The notes under the pieces: generated by a model
What the model was told of the DNA's origin: nothing
Seen by the model: only the letters and a program-made list of their open reading frames with translations
Databases searched by the model: none
Shown here: in pieces, positions 17,384 through 25,661 of the stretch
Layout of the letters: each line of letters opens with the position of its first letter
Position numbering within the stretch: position 1 is the first letter of the stretch
NCBI RefSeq assembly: GCF_001445655.1
Contig: NZ_LNBE01000004.1
Span: forward strand, 2,551,138-2,615,137
DNA: 64,000 nucleotides
Origin: Streptomyces roseifaciens
Lineage (GTDB): Bacteria > Actinomycetota > Actinomycetes > Streptomycetales > Streptomycetaceae
Direction: 5' to 3'
Translations under genes and position numbers: made by a program

Positions 17384-18049
17384 TCAGCCGCGCCGGGCCG
17401 CGCACAGCAGCCCGTCGCCCACCGGCAGCAGCGACGGCACCAGCACCCGCGACTCGCGCACCGCCCGCAGCAGCTCGCGCAGCCGCTGCACCTCGGCGGG
17501 CTGGGCGGCGGAGTCGACCGTGCGGCCGTCGGCGAAGACGCCCTCGAAGCAGACGAGGCCGCCGGGCCGCAGCAGGCGCAACGATTCGGCTAGATAGTCC
17601 AGGCACTCCAGCCGGTCGCCGTCGCAGAAGACCAGGTCGTAGCCGCCGTCGGCGAGACGCGGCAGCACCTCCAGGGCGCGGCCGGGGATGAAGCGCGCGC
17701 GGTTGCCCGCGAAGCCCGCCGCGCGGAACGCCTGCCGGGCGAACTGCTGGCACTCGGGGTCGCTGTCCACCGTCGTGAGCACGCCGTCGGGCCGCATGCC
17801 GTGCAGGAGGTGGATGCCGGAGACGCCGGTGCCCGTGCCGATCTCGGCCACCGCCTTGGCGTCCACCGCCGCGGCGAGCAGGCGCAGCGCGGCGCCGGTG
17901 CCGGACGACACCGAGCGCAGGCCTGCCTCCAGGGCCCGGTCCCGGGCCCAGCGCAGCGCCTCGTCCTCGGCGACGAACGCATCGGCGAACGCCCAGCTCG
18001 TCTGCCGGTTGCCGGTAATGGCCCTCTCCTGTCCCCGTAGTCGACGCAA
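17384..18049 (-). CDS. SAM-dependent O-methyltransferase (class I, CCoAOMT-like)
   Basis: About 221 residues. The SAM-binding motif I is AVAEIGTGTGVSGIHLL, followed by VLTTVDSDPECQQFAR, YDLVFCDGD and LRPGGLVCFEGVF, the pattern of cation-dependent O-methyltransferases. The substrate is unknown. The start is uncertain: no ATG or GTG is in frame near the conserved N-terminus. I use TTG 18049 (MRRLRGQERAITGNRQ). A strong AGGAGAGG stands just before an in-frame ATT at 18019, which could be a rare start. It is divergent from the ECF sigma gene, the same arrangement as Rv1220c/sigE. Confidence 0.8.
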   Translation of the reverse strand: MRRLRGQERAITGNRQTSWAFADAFVAEDEALRWARDRALEAGLRSVSSGTGAALRLLAAAVDAKAVAEIGTGTGVSGIHLLHGMRPDGVLTTVDSDPECQQFARQAFRAAGFAGNRARFIPGRALEVLPRLADGGYDLVFCDGDRLECLDYLAESLRLLRPGGLVCFEGVFADGRTVDSAAQPAEVQRLRELLRAVRESRVLVPSLLPVGDGLLCAARRG

Positions 18050-18073
18050 CCGTGACTGTATCCGCTGACCACG

Positions 18074-18099
18074 GGAACCCGCAGATGGGACCGTGCGTT
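18074..18099 (+). promoter_or_regulatory. ECF-sigma-type promoter GGAAC-N17-CGTT upstream of sigE
   Basis: GGAAC at 18074-18078 (GGGAAC from 18073) and CGTT at 18096-18099 are separated by 17 bp. This fits the GGAAC-N16/17-CGTT consensus of SigE-type ECF factors. The predicted leader to the ATG at 18203 is about 97 nt. Autoregulation by the downstream sigma factor is inferred. Confidence 0.55.
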
Positions 18100-18202
18100 G
18101 AAGGGGCGGGACGGCAAATGGAGGGGATGGCCGGGAGGACGGGGGAAGCAAGACCAAATGCAGGTCAAAATTCCTTATCCGGAGCTAACGGGCGGGATGG
18201 AT

Positions 18203-18979
18203 ATGGTAGGGGCTCTACTGGACACCACCAGAGCCGACAGGGGAGGTGCGGCTGCGGCCGACGACCGTCGGGGAGTGCTCAAGCGCTTTCGCAGGTCCGC
18301 CGGCGAGCCGAAATCCGTGACCAAGACCGCTGACCGTTCGCGCACCAACGACTCCGCACAGACCGCGACCTTCGCCACCGATGCGGACTCGCAGGCGTGG
18401 ACGCCTCCCACCTGGGAGGAGATCGTCAGCACGCACAGCGCCCGCGTCTACCGCCTGGCCTACCGCCTCACCGGCAACCAGCACGACGCCGAGGACCTCA
18501 CGCAGGAGGTCTTCGTCCGGGTCTTCCGGTCGCTCTCCACGTACACCCCCGGCACGTTCGAGGGGTGGCTGCACCGCATCACCACCAATCTCTTCCTGGA
18601 CATGGTCCGGCGACGCCAGCGCATCCGCTTCGACGCGCTCGGCGAGGACGCCGCGGAGCGGCTCCCCAGCCGCGAGCCCTCCCCCCAGCAGCACTTCAAC
18701 GACACGCACTTCGACGCGGACGTCCAGCAGGCGCTGGACACGCTCGCCCCGGAGTTCCGCGCCGCCGTCGTCCTGTGCGACATCGAGGGCCTGTCCTACG
18801 AGGAGATCGCCGCGACGCTCGACGTGAAGCTCGGCACGGTCCGCAGCCGGATCCACCGCGGCCGCTCCCACCTGCGCAAGGCCCTCCAGCACCGCTCGCC
18901 CGCCGCCCGGGCCGAGCAGCGTGCCGTGGCGGGCGTGGCCCCCGGCGTTCCTGTCAGTGGGGAGGTAGGGATCGCGTGA
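18203..18979 (+). CDS. sigE: ECF RNA polymerase sigma factor (SigE-like)
   Basis: A 258-residue ECF sigma factor. Region 2 spans [30 protein letters not shown] and [22 protein letters not shown]; region 4 is [42 protein letters not shown]. An unusual 60-residue Ser/Thr/Asp-rich extension precedes region 2. ATG 18203 is chosen because GGCGGG lies six bases upstream and an ECF-type promoter sits 104-130 bp upstream. The GTG of the anti-sigma gene overlaps the stop. Context (anti-sigma, HtrA, TatB) points to an envelope-stress regulon like M. tuberculosis SigE. This is not the same locus as the cseABC-linked sigE of S. coelicolor. Confidence 0.9.
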   Translation: MVGALLDTTRADRGGAAAADDRRGVLKRFRRSAGEPKSVTKTADRSRTNDSAQTATFATDADSQAWTPPTWEEIVSTHSARVYRLAYRLTGNQHDAEDLTQEVFVRVFRSLSTYTPGTFEGWLHRITTNLFLDMVRRRQRIRFDALGEDAAERLPSREPSPQQHFNDTHFDADVQQALDTLAPEFRAAVVLCDIEGLSYEEIAATLDVKLGTVRSRIHRGRSHLRKALQHRSPAARAEQRAVAGVAPGVPVSGEVGIA

Positions 18980-19800
18980 CCGGTTCAGGCGGTCAGTCCC
19001 CCGCCGAGCACCATCTCGGCGACCGCCTCGCGGCCCTGGTCGACGGGGAGTTGGGACACGATTCTCGGGAGCGGGTGCTCGCCCACCTGGCGACCTGCTG
19101 GAAGTGCAAAGCCGAAGCCGACGCGCAGCGCCGGCTCAAAAACGTGTTCGCGGAAGCGGCGCTCCCGCCGCTCTCCGAGAACTTCCTGGCCCGGCTGCAG
19201 GGCCTGGCCGGGGGCGATCCCCGCGCCCCGCTCGGCGCGGACCACGACGGCTGGGCCGACCGGGACCACCCGGATGCCCGGGAGGGCCACGAGGGCCCCG
19301 GAGGGCCGGGAAAAGCCGGCCTCGGCGCCCGGGCTGACTCCCTCGCGCCCCTCGGCCTCATCCCCGGCGGTGCCGCCCGGCCCCGCGAGGGCGGCTTCCG
19401 GATCCACGAGATGCCCGAGCCGCCCCGCGGTGGCATACGGGGGCGGCGGATCGCCTTCGCCGCCGCCGGGGCCGTCTCGCTGGCCGCGTTCGCCCTCGGC
19501 GGCGCGGCTCCGCTGACCTCGGTCGCCGGCCCCCAGGGCCCGCGCGCCGAGAACCCGCGCACCGCGACCACCCCGCTGTCGGCCTCTTCGGCATCCTCGG
19601 CCGCCGGGCGCGACCGGCGCCTCGCCCGCTCCGCCTCGCAGGGCGGCGCCGGGGGCTCCGGCGGGTCCGCCCCGTCGGCCGCCGTGCCGGTGCGGGAAGT
19701 GTCCCTGCTGCGCCCCTCCGCGGCGCCCCTGCTGCCCCCGCTGATACGGAGGGGGCACCCGGCACCGGGAGCGCCGCCGGGGGACACCGCCCGGCGCTGA
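18976..19800 (+). CDS. Zinc-finger anti-sigma factor (RseA-like)
   Basis: A 274-residue protein. Residues 10-60 form a ZAS domain: [37 protein letters not shown] contains the HxxxCxxC zinc motif of redox- or stress-responsive anti-sigma factors. A hydrophobic stretch near residues 155-175 ([20 protein letters not shown]) may be a transmembrane helix, followed by a low-complexity Pro/Ser/Ala tail that would be extracytoplasmic. GTG overlaps the sigma stop by 4 bp (GTGA). It should hold SigE inactive at the membrane until the signal is received; the HtrA-like protease downstream is a candidate for its turnover. Confidence 0.85.
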   Translation: MTGSGGQSPAEHHLGDRLAALVDGELGHDSRERVLAHLATCWKCKAEADAQRRLKNVFAEAALPPLSENFLARLQGLAGGDPRAPLGADHDGWADRDHPDAREGHEGPGGPGKAGLGARADSLAPLGLIPGGAARPREGGFRIHEMPEPPRGGIRGRRIAFAAAGAVSLAAFALGGAAPLTSVAGPQGPRAENPRTATTPLSASSASSAAGRDRRLARSASQGGAGGSGGSAPSAAVPVREVSLLRPSAAPLLPPLIRRGHPAPGAPPGDTARR

Positions 19801-19908
19801 CCCCCGCCCGGGCCCCCTGCGCACTTGTGTGCAGACCTGGTTGAATTCCTGTGGGCCGCGCATCCCTCGGGCGATGCCGTGCGCCCTCCGGCGATCGGTG
19901 GGGAGAAC

Positions 19909-22002
19909 ATGGACGAGGGGAAGGCGCGGACGTCCGCGCCGCAGTGGTGGAGCCGCCCGCGCCCGGCCGGGCCGGCCCCGGCCGAGCACGAGGGCCCGCA
20001 GTTCCTGGACGAATCCCCGTCCCCGGCGGACGAGCCGTCCCCCTCGGAGGCGGAAACGCGCCTGCTGCCGCAGTACGGCCCGGATGCGCCCGCGCCCGAC
20101 GACTCACCGACGCGCCCGCTGCCGCCGTACGGCCGGGAAGGGTCTTCCGGCGCCGCGCCCTCACCCGCCCCGCAGGCCGGCCAGGACGCCGTGCGCGGCC
20201 GGCCCGACCGGTCGGCGACGGCTCCGCTGCCCCCGTACCGCCCGGACGAGGCTTCCGCCGCCGGGCCTGTGACGGGGCAGTCCGCCGAGGACGTCACGCG
20301 CCCGCTGCCTGCGTTCGGGGCCGAGGAGGCTTTCGCCGCCGGGCCGGAGGCCGGCCGGTCCGGCCAGGGCCCCACGCCGCCGCCCGCGCCGGATGCGGCT
20401 TCCGGTGCCGCGCCGGGCGTCGGGCAGTCCGCCCAGGACACCACGTACGCCTCCGGCGCCGTCCCCGCCTACGGGGCCGACGCCTCTTCCGGGGCCGGGA
20501 CCGGGGCCGTTCCGCTGCACGCTCCCGATCCCTACGGCACGCCTCCGTACGGGCGGCCGGGGCCGTGGGCGCCTGCGCCGCCCGTTCAGCGGCCGGTCAC
20601 GCCGCCGCAGGGCACGCTGCTGCCGCCCGCAGGGCCCGTCGTAGGGCCGCCCGCGCCGCAGGGGGCTGCCTTTCCGTCGTCCGGCATGACGCCGCCGCAG
20701 GGCACCCCGCTCCCGCCCGCAGGGCCCGCCGCGCCGCAGGGTGCTGCCTTTCCGCCGCCCGGTGTGACGCCGCCGCACGGCACTCCCGTTCCTCCCGTGG
20801 GGATGACGCCCGCACACGGCACCCCGGGGCCGTGGCAGTACGACCCCTGGGCGGCCGCGTCCGCGGCCCGTGCCGCGGAGCCCGTTCCGGGGAAGCGCGG
20901 CCGCGGGCGGCTGCTCGCCGGGGCGCTGCTCGTGGCGCTGGTCGCCGGCGGCATCGGCGGCGGCGTCGGGGCGTATCTGGAGCGGGACGGCGCCATGGGC
21001 CGTCACGTCAGCCTGCCCCAGGCCACCGCGGACCGCTCGGCGCGCGCCCCGGGCAGCATCGCGGGCATCGCCGCCCGCGCCCTGCCGGGCGTGGTGACGA
21101 TCCACGTCCGCGGCGGCAGCGACCAGGGCACCGGCACCGGCTTCGTCCTCGACAAGGAGGGCCGCATCCTCACGAACAACCACGTCGTGGAGCCCGCGGG
21201 AGCCGCCGGTGACATATCGGTGACGTTCAGCAGCGGTCAGACCGCCAAGGCCACCCTCGTCGGCCGGGACAGCAGCTACGACCTCGCCGTGATCAAGGTT
21301 TCGGGCGTGTCCGGCCTGACCCCCCTCGCCCTCGGCAACTCCGACTCCGTCCGCGTCGGCGACTCCGTGATCGCCATCGGCGCCCCGTACGACCTCGCGG
21401 GCACGGTCACGACGGGGATCATCAGCGCCAAGGAGCGCCCGATCACCGCGGGCGGCCGGAAGGGTGACGGCAGCGACGTCAGCTATGTCGACGCCCTGCA
21501 GACCGACGCCCCGATAAACCCGGGCAATTCGGGTGGTCCGCTGGTGGACTCGGAGGCCCGGGTCATCGGCATCAACAGCGCGATCCGTTCCGCGGGCGAC
21601 AGCGGGGACCTCGGCGGCGGCCAGGGCGGCAGCATCGGCCTGGGCTTCGCCATACCGATCAACCAGGCCAAGCGGGTGGCCGAGGAGCTCATCAACACCG
21701 GCAAGGCCACCCACCCGGTCATCGGCGTGACGCTGGACATGGGGTATTCGGGCGACGGCGCCCGGGTGAACACCAAGAGCGGCGACAGCGCGCCCGTCAC
21801 CCCCGGCGGCCCGGGCGACAAGGCCGGCCTCCGGGCGAACGACGTGATCAAAAAGGTCGACGGAGTGGCCGTGCACAGCGGCCAGGAGCTTATCGTCAAG
21901 ATCCGCAGTCATCGTCCGGGCGACCGGCTCACGCTGACCGTGGAGCGGGACGGCCGGGAGCGGGCGGTCGAGCTGACCCTCGGCTCCGCGGGCGCCCGCT
22001 GA
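19909..22002 (+). CDS. HtrA/DegP-like trypsin-fold serine protease with PDZ domain and long Pro-rich N-terminus
   Basis: A 697-residue protein. Residues 1-320 are disordered and Pro/Ala/Gly-rich with repeats: TPPQGT/TPPHGT-xPPxG units occur about four times (20590-20810), and PLPPYG-type units several times further upstream. One transmembrane helix follows (LLAGALLVALVAGGIGGGVGAYL, near residue 345). The extracytoplasmic trypsin domain shows the triad His in TNNHVVEP, Asp in SSYDLAVIKV and Ser in NPGNSGGPLVD, then a C-terminal PDZ domain (KAGLRANDVIKKVDGVAV). ATG 19909 has GGGAG upstream. Placed after sigma and anti-sigma, it probably degrades misfolded exported proteins and feeds back on the pathway. 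Confidence 0.92.
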   Translation: MDEGKARTSAPQWWSRPRPAGPAPAEHEGPQFLDESPSPADEPSPSEAETRLLPQYGPDAPAPDDSPTRPLPPYGREGSSGAAPSPAPQAGQDAVRGRPDRSATAPLPPYRPDEASAAGPVTGQSAEDVTRPLPAFGAEEAFAAGPEAGRSGQGPTPPPAPDAASGAAPGVGQSAQDTTYASGAVPAYGADASSGAGTGAVPLHAPDPYGTPPYGRPGPWAPAPPVQRPVTPPQGTLLPPAGPVVGPPAPQGAAFPSSGMTPPQGTPLPPAGPAAPQGAAFPPPGVTPPHGTPVPPVGMTPAHGTPGPWQYDPWAAASAARAAEPVPGKRGRGRLLAGALLVALVAGGIGGGVGAYLERDGAMGRHVSLPQATADRSARAPGSIAGIAARALPGVVTIHVRGGSDQGTGTGFVLDKEGRILTNNHVVEPAGAAGDISVTFSSGQTAKATLVGRDSSYDLAVIKVSGVSGLTPLALGNSDSVRVGDSVIAIGAPYDLAGTVTTGIISAKERPITAGGRKGDGSDVSYVDALQTDAPINPGNSGGPLVDSEARVIGINSAIRSAGDSGDLGGGQGGSIGLGFAIPINQAKRVAEELINTGKATHPVIGVTLDMGYSGDGARVNTKSGDSAPVTPGGPGDKAGLRANDVIKKVDGVAVHSGQELIVKIRSHRPGDRLTLTVERDGRERAVELTLGSAGAR

Positions 22003-22164
22003 CGCCCGCGTCCTCCGGGGCCGGCCCGGGGCGGGCCCCGGAACCGTCGCCGGCGTCGGCTTTGGCCTGATCTTGCCCCAGGTGTATCCCTTCGACCCCG
22101 CAGGGCCAGGTACCGTGATAGGTGGCCTGGACCGTCGGCCATTGACGCATCAAGGAGCTTCAAC

Positions 22165-22629
22165 GTGCTCGACATAGGACCCCTCGAGCTGGTCGCGCTC
22201 GTGGTGCTCGCTGTGCTCATCTTCGGACCGGACAAGCTGCCGAAGATGATCCAGGACGTGTCCCGCACGCTGCGCAAGATCCGGCAGTTCTCCGAGAGCG
22301 CCAAGGAGGACATCCGCTCCGAGCTGGGCCCCGAGTTCAAGGACTTCGAGTTCGAGGACCTCAACCCCAAGACGTTCGTCCGCAAGCACGTGCTGGACAA
22401 GGACGAGCTGGGCCTGAAGGAGATCCGCAACGGCTTCGACCTCAAGTCGGAGATGACCGAGGTCGCCGACGCCGTCCACGGCCGCAGCGGCGACACGACG
22501 GCGGCCCCGTCCTCCGGAGCCGCCCAGGCTCCCTCGAACGGCGGCTCTCCCGCCCGTCCGGACCTGCTCAAGAAGCAGGACAAGCCGGACCCCGGAGAGC
22601 GTCCTCCGTTCGACTCCGACGCCACCTGA
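22165..22629 (+). CDS. tatB: Sec-independent protein translocase subunit TatB
   Basis: A 154-residue Tat component. The N-terminus LDIGPLELVALVVLAVLIFGPDKLPKMIQDVSRTLRKIRQF gives one transmembrane helix, the hinge FGP and the amphipathic helix typical of TatA/B; the acidic, helical C-terminus and length fit TatB. GTG 22165 follows AAGGAG at 22152-22157. It works with TatA and TatC encoded elsewhere to export folded twin-arginine proteins. Its location after the sigE-htrA block reproduces the mycobacterial order as I recall it (Rv1221-Rv1224). Confidence 0.93.
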   Translation: MLDIGPLELVALVVLAVLIFGPDKLPKMIQDVSRTLRKIRQFSESAKEDIRSELGPEFKDFEFEDLNPKTFVRKHVLDKDELGLKEIRNGFDLKSEMTEVADAVHGRSGDTTAAPSSGAAQAPSNGGSPARPDLLKKQDKPDPGERPPFDSDAT

Positions 22630-22747
22630 GTACCGCGCATCCCGTGCGCCATTGACGGGGGTGGCTATCCTCCCTGTGTTTGGGGTGAAGTCGTCCGAGG
22701 GGGGCGGGCTCGCCCAGGACACCGGGCAACAAGGAGGCGCCGCGCAG

Positions 22748-23479
22748 ATGGAGACGACGAGTCGGGTTGGGGCTCAAGGGGCCGGCACGGCCGACGCGTC
22801 CGCCGCGGACGCCGCAGCGCAGGACGCACCGGGCGTGCCCGCCGACAGGCGGGCGGTCGACGGCTATCTGCGGGCCTCGTTCCCCTGGTACGGCCTGGAC
22901 GAGGCCTACACCGGGCCGCGCTGGCTGATGCAGGTCGGCACCGCCGCCGACGGGACGGTGGAGCACGGCTCCACGGGCCACGGCGAGGAGCCCACGCTGC
23001 GCAGCGAGCGCGCCGATCCCCACGCCGCCAAGCAGCGGTTCGCGGTCGTCGTGACCGTCGCCAGCCGCCCCGGCCGCCGCAGCGCCGACGGCACGGGCGT
23101 CCTGGAGGCCACCTCGGTCTCCTCCGCGGCGTGGCTGGCCGGGTCGGGGCTGCTGTCGTGCACCTGGCCCGCGCAGATGGAGCGGGCGCTGCGGCAGGAC
23201 TGGCTCGACCAGCAGACGGCCCTCGCCTGGGAGCTGGCGGACCACCTGGACGACCCGGCGTGGTCGACGCTGTCGCTCCCGGTGGACGGCGTGCCCACCG
23301 ACTTCCGCTACCGCGAGTCGGAGTACGGCTGGGTGCTCGCCGGATCCGCCACGGACGAGGGCGGGGACGGCCGCGCCGGTGCCGGCGGCGGGGTGCACAT
23401 CGGGGCGTACGGCCGGGGCATGAGCGCCTACGGCATGGGCTTCTCGGTGATCAAGGACATCACGGCCTACCGGGGCTGA
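22748..23479 (+). CDS. Conserved actinobacterial protein of unknown function
   Basis: A 243-residue soluble protein. After a 40-residue Ala-rich N-terminus it has VDGYLRASFPWYGLDEAYTGPRWLMQVG, a Trp-rich segment WLAGSGLLSCTWPAQMERALRQDWLDQQTALAWELADHL, and a C-terminal GWVLAGSATDEGG...HIGAYGRGMSAYGMGFSVI. I recognise no catalytic motif. ATG 22748 is preceded by AAGGAGGC with about nine bases spacing; earlier in-frame ATGs lack a site. It follows tatB by 118 bp on the same strand and could be read through from it. Confidence 0.75.
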   Translation: METTSRVGAQGAGTADASAADAAAQDAPGVPADRRAVDGYLRASFPWYGLDEAYTGPRWLMQVGTAADGTVEHGSTGHGEEPTLRSERADPHAAKQRFAVVVTVASRPGRRSADGTGVLEATSVSSAAWLAGSGLLSCTWPAQMERALRQDWLDQQTALAWELADHLDDPAWSTLSLPVDGVPTDFRYRESEYGWVLAGSATDEGGDGRAGAGGGVHIGAYGRGMSAYGMGFSVIKDITAYRG

Positions 23480-23600
23480 CGGCCGCCGGGCGGCTCCCGC
23501 CGGGGCCGCCGGTCACCCGCTGGGCCCTCCCGGGCTGCGAGTGCCGTTGCGCCGGGCTTGAATTTCCGGCAGGGGGCAGCACTCGGAGAGGTGATGAGCC

Positions 23601-23789
23601 ATGCCAGGCAAGTTCGAGATGTACGAGGACAACTCCGGCAAGTACCGCTACCGCCTTAAGGCGGGCAACGGCGAGATCATCGCCGTCGGCGAGTCGTACA
23701 ACAGCAGGTCGGCCTGCGAGAAGGGCATCGAGTCCGTGAAGCAGAACGCGGCCTCGGCACCGGTGAAGGACCTGGGGCACCAGAGCTAG
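23601..23789 (+). CDS. YegP-family (DUF1508) small protein
   Basis: A 62-residue protein with the single DUF1508/YegP repeat: GKFEMYEDNSGKYRYRLKAGNGEIIAVGESYNSRSACEKGIESVKQNA. The family forms small beta-beta-alpha units; E. coli YegP has two repeats, here there is one. Function is unknown, perhaps stress-related. The GAGAGGTG site precedes the ATG. A tail-to-tail gap of 64 bp separates it from the convergent mrp gene. Confidence 0.85.
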   Translation: MPGKFEMYEDNSGKYRYRLKAGNGEIIAVGESYNSRSACEKGIESVKQNAASAPVKDLGHQS

Positions 23790-23853
23790 CGGTGCGCGCT
23801 CCGGCGCGCGGACAGGGCCGAAGGACAGCCTGCCCGCGCGTCGGCGCGACCGG

Positions 23854-25011
23854 TCAGAACTTGTTGCGCGGCGTGATGCCCAGCGACATTCCGGAGAGGC
23901 CGCGCTGCCGGCCGCCGAGCTTGCCGGCGATGGCGCGCAGCGCCGCACCCGCCGGGGACTCCGGGTCCGTCAGGACCACCGGCTTGCCCTCGTCGCCGCC
24001 CTCGCGCAGGCGGACGTCGATGGGGATGGAGCCCAGGACGGGTACGTTGGTGCCCGTGGTGCGGGTCAGGCCGTCGGCGACGACCTGGCCGCCGCCGGTG
24101 CCGAAGACGTCGACCATCTCGTCGCAGTGGGGGCAGGGCAGCCCGGACATGTTCTCCACGACGCCGACGATCTTCTGGTGCGTCTGCACGGCGATCGATC
24201 CGGCCCGCTCGGCGACCTCGGCGGCCGCCTGCTGAGGCGTCGTCACGACGAGGATCTCGGCGTTCGGCACGAGCTGCGCGACCGAGATCGCGATGTCGCC
24301 CGTGCCCGGGGGCAGGTCGAGCAGCAGGACGTCCAGGTCGCCCCAGTAGACGTCGGCGAGGAACTGCTGGAGGGCGCGGTGGAGCATCGGGCCGCGCCAC
24401 ACCACCGGGGCGTTGCCCGGGGTGAACATGCCGATGGAGATGACCTTCACGCCGTTCGCCGACGGCGGCATGATCATGTTCTCGACCTGGGTGGGGCGGC
24501 CCTCCGCGCCGAGCATGCGCGGGACGGAGTGGCCGTAGATGTCCGCGTCCACGACGCCGACCTTCAGCCCGTCGGCCGCCATGGCCGCCGCGAGGTTGAC
24601 CGTGACGGAGGACTTGCCGACGCCGCCCTTGCCGGACGCCACCGCGTACACCCGGGTGAGCGAGCCGGGCTTGGCGAAGGGCACCTCGCGCTCGGCCGTG
24701 CCGCCGCGCAGGGAGGCCGCGAGCTCGCGGCGCTGCTCGTCGCTCATGACGTCGAGCTCGACCGTGACGCCCGTGACGCCGGTGACGCCCGAGACGGCGG
24801 CCTGCACCCGGCTGATGATCGTCTCCCGCATGGGGCAGCCGGAGACCGTCAGGTAGACCGCCACCGCGACCGAACCGTCCGCCGCGATCTCCACCGATTT
24901 GACCATCCCCAGGTCGGTGATGGGTCGCTGGATCTCGGGGTCGTTCACCGTCGCGAGCGCGGCGCGGACCGCGTCCTCGCTCGGGGACGTTCCGTTCGTG
25001 TCGGTAGCCAT
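23854..25011 (-). CDS. mrp: Mrp/ApbC-type iron-sulfur cluster carrier ATPase
   Basis: A 385-residue protein. Residues 12-90 form a MIP18/DUF59 domain (ATVNDPEIQRPITDLGMVKSV, LTVSGCPMRETI). The P-loop ATPase domain has the deviant Walker A VASGKGGVGKSSVTVNLA, DADIYGHSVPRML, LLLDLPPGTGD, and the CxxC in ENMSGLPCPHCDE that binds a bridging [4Fe-4S] cluster between subunits. It delivers Fe-S clusters to apoproteins in the cytoplasm. It is probably monocistronic; DUF1003 and MgtE-N genes lie 44 bp upstream on the same strand and may feed into it. Confidence 0.95.
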   Translation of the reverse strand: MATDTNGTSPSEDAVRAALATVNDPEIQRPITDLGMVKSVEIAADGSVAVAVYLTVSGCPMRETIISRVQAAVSGVTGVTGVTVELDVMSDEQRRELAASLRGGTAEREVPFAKPGSLTRVYAVASGKGGVGKSSVTVNLAAAMAADGLKVGVVDADIYGHSVPRMLGAEGRPTQVENMIMPPSANGVKVISIGMFTPGNAPVVWRGPMLHRALQQFLADVYWGDLDVLLLDLPPGTGDIAISVAQLVPNAEILVVTTPQQAAAEVAERAGSIAVQTHQKIVGVVENMSGLPCPHCDEMVDVFGTGGGQVVADGLTRTTGTNVPVLGSIPIDVRLREGGDEGKPVVLTDPESPAGAALRAIAGKLGGRQRGLSGMSLGITPRNKF

Positions 25012-25055
25012 ACGGACGATGGTACGGCGCGTGAGGGGGCCTCCGGAAAGAGCCG

Positions 25056-25661
25056 TCAGCGGTCGCGTTCCTCACTCTCCGCGGGGAATACGCGGCGCTG
25101 TTCCAGTTCCTTGACGAGCTCCTGGAACTCGGAGCGGATCCAGTCGCGCGTCGCGACCTCGCCGAGGCCCATCCGCAGCGCGGCGATCTCCCGGGTGAGG
25201 TACTCCGTGTCCGCGATCGACCGCTCGTTCTGCTTCCGGTCCTGCTCCAGGTTGACCCGGTCGCGGTCGTCCTGGCGGTTCTGCGCGAGGAGGATCAGCG
25301 GCGCCGCGTAGGAGGCCTGCAGCGACAGCATCAGGGTCAGGAAGATGAAGGGATAGTTGTCGAACCGCAGGTGCCCGGGGACGGTCGTGTTCCACACCAC
25401 CCACAGGATGATGACGACCGTCATCCAGACGATGAACCGCCCCGTCCCCAGGAAGCGCGCGATCCGCTCCGAGGTGCGGCCGAACGCCTCCGGGTCGTAC
25501 TCCGGCAGCCAGCCGCGCCGCTTGACCCGCGGCAGGTCCAGCCGGACGCGCGGTCGGGCGTGCGGGTGCGGGTGCACGGCCTCCGCCTGCGCCCGGACGC
25601 GTTCGGCCCGGTCGGGGCGGTGCCCCGGGGTGCCCTCGCGTCCCCGCTCACTGCCCGCCAT
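25056..25661 (-). CDS. DUF1003 membrane protein
   Basis: A 201-residue protein with a basic, His/Arg-rich N-terminus (to about residue 60), two transmembrane helices (FIVWMTVVIILWVVWN and YPFIFLTLMLSLQASYAAPLILL) and a C-terminal coiled coil (DRVNLEQDRKQNERSIADTEYLTREIAALRMGLGEV). AFGRTSERIARFLGTGRF is the typical DUF1003 entry. Its ATG lies inside the end of the upstream MgtE-N/CBS gene (14-bp overlap), so the two are translationally linked and likely act together. The function of the family is unknown. Confidence 0.9.
   Translation of the reverse strand: MAGSERGREGTPGHRPDRAERVRAQAEAVHPHPHARPRVRLDLPRVKRRGWLPEYDPEAFGRTSERIARFLGTGRFIVWMTVVIILWVVWNTTVPGHLRFDNYPFIFLTLMLSLQASYAAPLILLAQNRQDDRDRVNLEQDRKQNERSIADTEYLTREIAALRMGLGEVATRDWIRSEFQELVKELEQRRVFPAESEERDR

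Noticed and set aside
18073..18099. Other ECF promoters before htrA or the tatB gene
   Set aside because: I looked upstream of those genes and found no GGAAC paired with CGTT at the right distance.
18098..18202. Earlier ATG starts for the ECF sigma gene
   Set aside because: They overlap or crowd the ECF-type promoter at 18074-18099 and lack suitable ribosome-binding sites.
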